From: Voacanga thouarsii
Taxonomy: Eukaryota > Streptophyta > Magnoliopsida > Gentianales > Apocynaceae
Assembly: GCA_026120185.1 (NCBI GenBank)
Contig: JANUWF010003379.1
Location: forward strand, 1,456,001 to 1,520,000
Direction of reading: 5' to 3'
Length of the DNA: 64,000 nucleotides
This document shows positions 55,684 through 64,000 of the stretch, piece by piece. The position numbers and the translations under genes are program-made. How positions within the stretch are numbered: position 1 is the first letter of the stretch; every line of letters begins with the position of its first letter. Under the pieces are notes generated by a model. The model had not been told where the DNA came from. It searched no databases and was given only the letters and a program-made list of their open reading frames with translations.

Positions 55684-57930
55684 CGTAACACCTCGGTAAC
55701 CTAGGCCCGCCAGGGCCGGGGATGTCGCCCCGTCCAAAGGACAAGTGGTCTTTATAACTAGGTCACCCAAATAAAATAGCAAATTAAAATAATACTTTAA
55801 CTCAAAAATTTATTATATCCCAAGAATAAATCCATGAATTCCTAAACACAAATCCATAAATAAAAATTATCCACTCTCAACTCCCCAAAACAATACATAA
55901 GAATAAATGACAACATTCTCTTCCAAGGCAGATAACACTAGCTACTCATCCCCACAGCAGGATCGACCTGAAATCATGGTAAAAAGAGTGATGAGACAGA
56001 AATCTCAGTAAGCCCCGTGTGTGAGTTGGGCTAAAAAGACAAAACACTTTTCATGATGCATGCACTAGCAGTATATCAAAAGCTTGTCATGCCTTCTTTA
56101 CAAATTTAACTCTCACTTTTTGGAAGATAGTAGTGAGAAGTCATGAAACAAAATGCTCTTAAAATATTCTGTTTGGATAGATATGAATAATTAAAAGATA
56201 TTGAGCTTCGAATAAAATTCCAATGACACTTTAAAATAGTTCCCCGAAAATAGCTCAACAATTAAAGCAACCAAGTTAATCTGACAGGGCACAGCGGTGG
56301 CTCTCACACCAAGTGAAGCACTTGACCTCCGACAGGTGGTGAAAGGGCACAAAGGTGGCTCTCACTCCTGTGAAGCACTTGACCCCCAACACCTGGTGAA
56401 AGGGCACAGAGGTGACTCTCACTCCTGTGAAGCACTTGACCCCCAACACCTGGTAGGTGTACATCCTACCGAGTGAGATACTCCTCCCTCTCTCACTCAA
56501 TCCAAACCGGTTGTCCCACTTCCGGCCGTCGATTCTACTAGAACCCCGTCGCTAGCTGAGGACGGCTCAACCTTCTATACTGACGCCCTGATCGAAAAGA
56601 GTCAACCTCTCGGAGGTGGCCACCTGCCGAGAGATATCCCCAGACCAACCAAAGGCTAGTATAAAGGCCTAGCCCCCATTGAGTACTCAACGTTATTCAA
56701 TCTTCACAATTCATAAGGCTCCAAGGTGGAACCTACAAAATTAGCTCAATACAGTTCCAAACAACATTTTTCAACTCGTACAAAAATTTTAGAAGGCATG
56801 GTTTTAAGTCAATAATTTATTCCACAAATTCATAGTGGAGGAGCCACATGCTTAAATAAGTCATGCTGTGATTTTCAAAAATTAGATGCATGCCCAAAAT
56901 TTATCTCTTGCATATTCAAAACAAATCAAAGTGTTTGATGCTTGGCTCCTAAGTCATGCCTGACCCATTTTAAAAATTTATAAATCTAGAAGTTTCTAAA
57001 ATTAGAAGTTTTCCAAATGTAGAAAGTTTCCAAAATAAGAAGGTTCCAAATATAGAGGTTTTCAAAATCAACTACCATGCTAAAATTTCGTATTTGCAAA
57101 AGATACTCACCAACCTTACTTTCAAACCAAGATAATAAAATAAAATCAATTTCATGAATGCAAGGGAACTTACCTTATCCTTAAGCTTAGGGTATGAACT
57201 CTAGTAGGTTGGTCCCTACCCTTGACAATCTTCTAAATCTATCAAAGAGTTCATATAAATTAATTACAACACTTTCTAGATCATCCCAAAAGAAAATCAA
57301 GTCCAAAATCGACTTTCACAAATAAAACAAACTCAACTCACTGCTACTATGATCCTAGTGTCCCAAGCTTTAAGGCCAGATAATAAATAAAAAGGGTTTA
57401 TAAGCTAAGTCTAATTTGATATTTAAAATAATTAGTGTTTTGGAAAATACGTACTAATAAGTTGAAGGTTTAAATCTTGCTAAGAAAGATTTAGAGTTTA
57501 TTTGACGAAGAGTCCTAGGTGGAATTAGGTAAAATAATGATTTATTAATAATTTAGTTGTTAGAAAATAATTGATAACTAAAATTAGTTGAAAATAAATT
57601 TAATGAGCTTGCTTGAAAGATAATAAATAAAATTTTAATGGGTTTTGATTAAAAGATAATAATTAAATTTTTAGTAATAAATATTTTACTAATTATGATT
57701 ATTTCCATAAAAGGCTTTATTTGATATTATCATTCTATATATAATATCTATATATTTTATTTTCTAGCAAAAGCTATTATTTATTTGACTAAAATATCCT
57801 TATTATATATAATAATCGAAATTTACCCCTCCTAGGGTTTTTTGGAAATTACTAGCAAAATCCCATTATGAAATATTTTATTCATGAAATAAAAATTAGC
57901 TTAGGGACAACTAGATCATGATCATATTCC
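55684..57930 (-). repeat. E2, inverted LTR copy (right limit approximate)
   Basis: Plus start CGTAACACCTCGG is the reverse of a GGTGTTAC(A) LTR end with its last base changed. Next, 'gatgtcgccccgtcc' and 'aggtcaccc' mirror 59640-59700. 57340-57800 mirrors 58050-58530 more weakly. Contains the 57-bp tandem repeat at 56286-56455. Confidence 0.65.
56286..56455. repeat. Tandem repeat, about 57 bp x 3
   Basis: Units starting 'gggcacag(c/a)ggtg' at 56286, 56345 and 56401, each with 'gtgaagcacttgaccc' and ending 'acctggtg'. It gives a repetitive minus frame (56276-56500) that is not a gene. Confidence 0.9.
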
Positions 57931-59736
57931 TATAGCTAACCACAATCATGAACATATACAACCATTCAATTCATCAATTCATCCAAATCATGCATACAAG
58001 CATAGATCTCGATTTATCAAAACATGATCTAACCCCTACTAGTATAAATATGTTCGTGGCTTCAACAATCCAACATGAATATAAATCTTATTCACCAAAG
58101 GTGACATAATCTCTAGCATACTTCATCACAAATACTACCTATTACATGCATCAACCTCAAATCATCATATAATTATCCAAGACAATTCTTCCATGCATAA
58201 ATAATCTTATAAGTCATATATTCATCAACACTATTAAAATTCATTTATTATATTTTAATCAAAATATATTAAAATTTACTTATTATTAATTTTATTTATT
58301 AATTATTTTCTAACTATTAATTATTAATTAAGAGAATAGTAATAATTTATTATTTTAATATCATCTAGGACTTAGGACTTTCATCAAATAAACCCTAGTT
58401 TATTTATTAATAACAAAGATTTATATTTGAACTTATAGCTTATTAATAATTATTTCACAATGCCTAGCTACTTTTTTTTTTTTTATCAAACTAGATTTAT
58501 TTTATAAAATCTTTTTTTATCATCTAGCCTTAAAGTTTGGGACATTAGGGTTATAATCGTAGTAAGTTGAACTAGGATTATTTATGGAAGCAAATTTGGC
58601 TTGAGTTTAATTATGGCTTGTGTTTACCCCAAGCGGGGTTAGGTCAGCTTTGGAAGATCTTTGAATTAGCTCAAGCAAGGGATCAGGTAAGCTCCTGCAT
58701 AAAACTTATTTGATGATAAAAGGTTACCATGGCAAGCCAAACGCGAAATGTGTGAACACTCATTTTGTAAAGGCAATTGAGGACTATTTCCTTTCTTGTT
58801 TCAGTCAAACAAATTATTTGAAATTCAACAAGCAGTTTTACTCAAACACTAAACTCTTTCTAAAACCAACTTTGGCACAAACTTTAGAAACCCTTGATTG
58901 CCATTTCCAAATAAAGCAATGCTTTATCAATTTTCTCCCAAGTAGGATAAACAAACGTTGAGTACTTAATAAGGGTAGGCTAATAGTACTAGTTTTGAAG
59001 AGTATGAGCGAGTCTTCTGGTAGGAGGCCACCTCCAGAAGATGAACTCAACTTGAAGAAGCGACAGTACTACTTAGTCATGCCGGTCCGAGTTAGCAAGT
59101 TTCAGTCATGTGGACGGTGTGTTGCCGGAGTAGACAACCAATTTTGTTTGGGTGTAGAGAATGAGGAGTATCTTACTCGGTAGGCCGATCACCTACCTTT
59201 TGTCAGTCTGTACAAAGTGCGGCATTCTGACCGTTATATGGACATGGGGCCCAATGTGTGGTAACCCATGGCCGCCCATTTGAGTGGTTGAGTATATTGT
59301 ACACTTGTATGGTTTGAAAAGAGGAAAACGCCACTCTTTATTTTAACCTTATTTATTGCATGACAGCATATTCTCTTATGAGATTTTACAACTCGCATAC
59401 ATGAACTATTTTTCTGAACACTCAAAGCACACACGGACTTACTGAGATTTTTATCTCATCACCTTTTATGCCATGTTTTCAGGGCAATCCTGCTATGGAG
59501 GAGAGTAGCTAGAATGTTGCCTTCTTGAAGACTCTATGTTATTTAATTTATATGTTGCTTTGAGAGATGATAGTGAACAATTTATCTTGGATTTGTTCTT
59601 GAATTTTTGGGTTGTAATAAGTTTTAATTTCAAAGTATTGTTTATTTTTGTTGTGTGACCTAGTTATAAAGACTCCTTATCCTTTGGACGGGGCGACATC
59701 TCCGGCCTTGTTAGGCGTAGGTAGCGGGGTGTTACA
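57931..59736 (+). repeat. E1, 3' part of LTR
   Basis: Ends 'ggacggggcgacatctccgg' ... 'gcggggtgttaca'. Frames at 58710-58961 and 58995-59183 have no recognised features. Confidence 0.65.
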
Positions 59737-59741
59737 GTAAG
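59737..59741. repeat. TSD (GTAAG), right copy
   Basis: See 54246-54250. Confidence 0.75.
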
Positions 59742-60707
59742 GGCTCAGACTTGTACTCCATTTCCTACGCGTAGCCTATGTTCACTCCTCTTGAGTCTTC
59801 TAATCCCTTACAAGGAGTTACAGATGTGATCAGTGGCTCCTGAATCAATAATTTAAGTGGAAGTTAATCCAACAATTGATATAGACTCTAGATAGAAAAC
59901 ATTACCTGTGCGGTTTCTCTTGGATTGAAGATCTGGACATTCCTTTTTTCAGTATCCTTTCTTCCCACATTTGAAGCACTTGCCCTTTGATTTATCTTTG
60001 GGCTGGGTCTTGGACTGGGCTACTGCATTTCCCTTCTTCCTTTTGAACTTTCTGGGCTTGGGCCCAGTTCTTGAGGAAGAAACTTTAGTAATCATAGCCT
60101 TTGATTGAGGTTTCATGACCTTCTTTGTCATCTAGAGTTCCTTCATTAACTCAATTAAAGTCATGTTTAACTTGTTCATGTTGTAATTCAACTTTAGTTG
60201 AGTAAAGGAACTCGGTAGAGACTCGAGAACCATATCCACTTGGCTCTTGAGGTCAATGACAGCCCCTAAGATTTTTGCTTCCTCGAAAGTAGCAATCATC
60301 TTGAGCATGTGCTCTCTGACTGATGCTCCCTCACCCATCTTAGTGTTGATTATAGTTTGAAGAGCTTCCTGCCTTGCGAGCCGGCTCTTATCTGCGAACA
60401 TAGTGGCCAATGACTGACTAATATCATACGCAAAAGCCATGTGCATGTGTTTTGACTGGAGCACATTAGACATGGAGACTAACATTTAGAGCGTGCCATT
60501 TCGTCAGCCTTCTTCCACGCCTTCTCAGCATCTCATTCTTCGGTGGTGGAACCTTCCCCGATAACAGGGCAGGTCTTGTAAAGGACATACTTATACTCCT
60601 CAGCTATGAGTATTATATCCAAGTTCCTCTTCTAGTCCACATAATTTGGTCTCGTCAGCTTATTCTCTCGAAGAATAACAGCTAATGGACTAAAAGAACC
60701 TCCCACT
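59742..60707 (-). pseudogene. Copia C gag and protease N-terminal part
   Basis: Gag begins at 60707 ('VGGSFSPLAVILRENKL'); the start codon reads ATA and one Gly codon is lost compared with copia B. A TAG replaces Trp in 'NYVD*KRN' and another stop follows 'TEE'. 60132-60485 is open and carries the capsid C-terminus ('SMSNVLQSKHMHMAFAYDIS', 'QVDMVLESLPSSFTQLKLNYNMNKLN'). The zinc knuckle at about 59950-59985 reads CFKCGKKGY*KKEC: His is Tyr and the next Trp is a stop. Protease near 59830-59860 reads 'IIDSGATDHIC', catalytic Asp-Ser-Gly intact, but the preceding Trp is a stop. Confidence 0.88.
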
Positions 60708-62525
60708 ATTTTTGAAAAATCAAAAAATAAAAGAAAAAGATTCAGTTTGTGAAAACAAAACAAATATGTGCATTTTATCCTTATTATCAAAACGGATAAT
60801 AATCAATTTAGCCCTTAGAAAAACTGACATAACTTTTTAGGAAGATTAACAGTTCCCTAAGCTAAGTGTGTTAACCACCACAAATTAATTTTTCTTCTAG
60901 TTAATAATCTAGAAGATAACTCCATCGAAGAGATGGCCGTTTCCTCTCATTTTCTATAGACATACCTCACACTATAATCTCCAACGTGGGCTGGTCGATT
61001 ATAGTACGTGTCCCAAATTATTAATTTCTTCCCTCCATTAGATCTAGATTCTTATGGTATCCCCATCCTATACGGGTTCACTCCCAGGGTGACGCGAGGG
61101 GACCCACAATCTCTAATGAGGATCGTGATAGAAGCCATGGGGCCGTTGGAACCCCTCTCCTACTTAGTCCTTTAAAATAAAGGTTTTCTGAAAAATATCA
61201 TTTTAAAAATTTCCATCAAGTTTTCCCTTAACTCAAAAATAAAATATCTAAATCCATTAAAATCTCTGTCAAGGTTTATATCATTTGAGAGATTTTTCCA
61301 TGGACTAATTTTATTTAAGTTAAAAACTTAATGATTTCAAAAAAATTTCAATTAAAACTTTCTAGAGACTTTGGTCTCAAGTTTATTTGACAAAATAATT
61401 TTTCTTGTGCCAAAATGAAAACAAAATGGCTCTCTATTTTAACCTTACAAAAATATCTAAATCCAATATATTTTCTATGTCAAGGATTAAATCCTTTGAG
61501 AAAATATCTAAGGATTAATTTTTGTTCAAGTTAAAATAACCATTTAACTTTTTTAAAGAAAAATGTTTTTCTTGTCAAAAATATTCCCAAAGACTTTGGT
61601 CTTTGAGGAAAAGCACACATAGGTACTCAAAATAAATAACATGCTAGAAAACAGTAGACATTTTCATGCTATTCTATTTTTAAACCTAAGTGGGCAAATA
61701 ATAGAATTAAACACATTAATTAATTAATTATCTTATTTAATCCTAAAATCCCTTACTAATATTTTTCATGCAAAAATATTTCATAAATATTAAATTCGCC
61801 TGGTATAGGACCCAAAACGAAAAAAAAACACAAGAAAATTGCAAAAAAAAAAAAAACTCTTAGTCCATATACACCCGTTGCACTGGATCGGAGCCCTATT
61901 ACACTACGGTCCACCACGAGCTCGGTGCACCAGCTGCACTCGATCGATCGCCTGATGGACTATCCAAGCCCGCAACCCACTCCAATGCTTGACCCGCATC
62001 TGCTGCTGCCGACTCGCATGTGCCCGAATTGCCCCACTTGACCCACGCGCTTATCCGAATCGCAATCTGCAATTGCATGCTAATTGCATTCGTTTCGTGT
62101 GGTGGCTTCAAGTCGACGCGCAGCCAACACGGCTCCAAGCACAGAATGCATTCGGCGGCTCGACTCCGACTCAACTTCCACAGCGGCTTATGAATAGTGC
62201 ATTCTTCTCCGTTTCTTCTGCGCAGAAAATTTTCTTAATTTCTTCTGCATTTTTTTCTCCTGCTTCTTTCTGCATTTTTTTTGGATGTTTTCCATTACAA
62301 AAAACTCATCCAAACCAAAACACATTCGCCTATACCCTTCTAAATTGGGTTTACACGGTTGTTCTATAAAAGCATAAAAATTTATAGAAACCTATGCTTC
62401 CACTGTGAAGCTTACAAAACACCTATCCCATACCAAAATAGCGAAGGATCACAGGCTTAAGCACCAAACAATGATCTTATCCATTTTTTATTGACTAACA
62501 TGCTCCCTAAGTTAATCAAACAACC
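60708..62525 (-). other. Copia C 5' leader
   Basis: Non-coding, homologous to the A and B leaders. The conserved block is at about 61050-61165 ('gacgcgaggggacccacaat'). The GC-richer patch is 61860-62200, where frames on both strands (61899-62369) are not conserved in A or B. Confidence 0.75.
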
Positions 62526-62538
62526 TACTCTGACTCCA
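62526..62538 (-). other. Copia C primer-binding site
   Basis: The minus strand reads TGGAGTCAGAGTA, a diverged form of TGGTATCAGAGCC, two bases inside the LTR edge at 62541. Confidence 0.65.
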
Positions 62539-62540
62539 CT

Positions 62541-64000
62541 TATTGGTTTGGAAAAATAGAGAAGCTTGCTGTGCGGGAGAAAATAAAAAAAAATAGAGGT
62601 AAAAATCAAAGCTTAACAACAGCAAGAAAGCGTTCAATCCATACCATTGTGTGCTCTAAGCTTCTTTGGCTGTGAAGGAATCGACTAGACCGCAAGAATG
62701 GCTCATTCTCCTCCGCTTGATGAAGCTTCCGATTGAAAACCCGCAATTCTCCTACTACGCCTTGTGTGCATGAACACCAAACTTTCCGGATCACAGAATA
62801 TTCCACTGCCTCAATCCTTGTTGGTGAAACAAATAGGCGAGGAGAGTGGTCTCAACGTTCTTGACCCTTTTGCTATTGATTAGCAAAAGCCAAGAACAAA
62901 AACAAGAGAAAAAGAGTCACGAGAGAGAGAGAGAGAGCTTAGGGGGAAAATAGGGTTTTTTTTCATTTTCACAAGAGGCGTGAGTCTCACTAGCCAAAAC
63001 AAGGTATCTAATATCTGATAGCAATATCCCCCGGGATATGATATTTCAAACATCCGGATGTTATCAACAGAGTAAGTTTGGCTTAACCATAAACTCTTCT
63101 AAACCGTATCTGGAAAAAACCCTATGGTCCAGGCTATTGGGCCAAAATAATATTTATTATTTTTCTTGGACCCAAAAAGTCCAAAATAATAAACATTAAT
63201 TATTTATTTTATGGGCTTGTAGAAATAACCTAATGAATAATTAATAAGCCCAAATGAACAAAAAAAAATTAAACATTAATTATTTATTTCTTGGGCTTAT
63301 ATAAATAACCCAATAAATAATTAAACAAGCTTATTCCCCTCTAGTTTAAGCCCAGGTTAATTTTCTAATTATTCAAACTAGACCTTGGCCCTGAATAATT
63401 AATTAACCAATTAAACCAGATAATAAATTTCTCTCAACTCCTTTTTATTTATTTTTATTCCAGTCCAATAATAAATTAGACTTCCTGAATAAAATAAAAT
63501 CCTCTTTAACTGAGACCAATTCCTCAACCCAAAATTAATTAGGACTTACGGGCTATTTCGAGGATAAAAAAGACACATCGCCTTGGCTACTAAAATGACC
63601 AACATACCCCTTCTATATAAATAGCTGTATTTTTCATTTTTAAATATTTTCTAATATCACCATAAGGAAATATTGACTCCATGGATAATGCTGCGTTAGC
63701 AAAGTCTTCGACCTACAGGTGAACAGACTAAAATACCCATCTACACATCGCCGTACATTTAGAGAGAAAAAGTGTACTAACACCTCTGTAAATGACATCT
63801 ACCATCCTTAGGCTTCTAGTCCAATGATCCACGATTTCTTGGAGTGTTTTCGCTTTCTAAGAGAGCTTCTCTAAAGCATACATCTAAATCATGTTTCCCA
63901 GGGCCCTGGACATTTTAGATCATTCAGACAACCACAAGGGACGATATTGTGTAAAAACTATCTTGTACAAATCAGTCTTAATTAACTAATTAAATATACC
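62541..64000 (-). repeat. Copia C 5' LTR, runs off the window
   Basis: Aligns with 49334 to about 50770 of the 3' LTR throughout, including 'gtgcgggagaaa' and 'gggctatttcgagga'. The TGTTGGG start and the outer TSD lie beyond 64000. Confidence 0.9.

Larger units (their letters stand above)
54251..59736 (+). mobile_element. Composite E: LTR sequence in both orientations inside copia C protease
   Basis: 5486 bp between 5-bp TSDs, start TGTGAAACCCC, end GGGGTGTTACA, as expected of a long-LTR gypsy solo LTR. Inside, from 55684, lies the reverse complement of the 3' part of the same kind of LTR (E2), so 55684-57360 mirrors 58515-59736. Simplest reading: a plus-oriented solo LTR (E1: 54251-55683 plus about 57930-59736) with a minus-oriented relative inserted in it. 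E2's inner boundary is not resolved. No coding. Confidence 0.7.
49334..64000 (-). mobile_element. Copia C: Ty1/copia element, same family as A and B
   Basis: Minus-strand order: 5' LTR (62541 to beyond 64000), PBS (62526-62538), leader, gag, protease, [insertion 54251-59736], integrase, RT-RNase H, PPT (51310-51323), 3' LTR (49334-51309). It holds the longest Pol reading frame in the window (51332-52573, 413 codons). Inserted in an S1-family LTR fragment. The two C LTRs are very alike over the overlapping 1.46 kb, more so than either is to A or B, which suggests C is the youngest of the three. Confidence 0.92.

Noticed and set aside
56276..56500. Repetitive 74-codon minus frame
   Set aside because: By-product of the 57-bp x 3 tandem repeat.
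61899..62369. Frames of 91 and 126 codons on opposite strands
   Set aside because: GC-rich leader patch of copia C; disrupted in A and B.

Overview
The window is AT-rich nuclear DNA of a flowering plant, most likely a eudicot. The evidence is long-LTR Ty1/copia elements, a Ty3/gypsy pol remnant, an RTE-type LINE with a (TTG)n tail, a Sirevirus-like copia with an extra 3' ORF, a Helitron with an RPA-like companion gene, and abundant (AT)n/(GT)n microsatellites. I find no intact host gene, no rRNA or functional tRNA gene, and no bacterial or phage features. Nearly everything is nested, decayed transposable element, mostly read on the minus strand. Element boundaries below come from terminal TG...CA dinucleotides, 5-bp target-site duplications (TSDs), primer-binding sites (PBS) and protein motifs read by eye.

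Layout. 1-1735: Ty3/gypsy RT/RNase H remnant. 1815-9623: copia A (minus), 3' LTR truncated, 5' LTR 1.84 kb, inserted in the gag of copia B. 9624-15194: 5' part of copia B (gag, leader, LTR), whose leader holds a 1.5-kb solo LTR with a perfect TTTCC TSD. 15195-27187: Sirevirus-like copia D (minus) with env-like ORF3, pol and part of gag. It is split by an RTE LINE (18908-23727, 14-bp TSD), which is split in turn by a 1.6-kb solo LTR (TTATT TSD). 27188-28732: AT-rich, microsatellites. 28733-about 44350: a decayed Helitron (plus strand): an RPA/DUF223-like gene in at least three exons, tandem repeats, an unidentified minus-strand ORF of about 192 codons with two stops, a Rep-helicase pseudogene, and a stray protein-kinase exon. 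44534-48779: microsatellites around a 3.8-kb solo LTR (TAATT TSD). 48779-49333: fragment of a solo-LTR family also seen at 10317. 49334-64000: copia C (minus), same family as A and B, interrupted in its protease region by a 5.5-kb composite of chromovirus-like LTR sequence in both orientations. The 5' LTR of C runs off the window.

Function. Each autonomous element once encoded its own replication machinery: Gag/PR/IN/RT/RNase H for the copias, endonuclease plus RT for the LINE, HUH Rep plus Pif1-type helicase plus ssDNA-binding RPA-like protein for the Helitron. All are now inactive: internal stops, frameshifts and lost catalytic residues are visible (Helitron HUH, LINE endonuclease Glu, copia C RT YMDD, D and A protease triads). 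The most noteworthy items are the unidentified minus-strand ORF at 35789-36367, the RPA-like gene with the Helitron, the kinase exon next to it, a Trp-to-stop change shared by copies A and C in the same RT codon, and a strongly conserved non-coding leader block shared by A, B and C.
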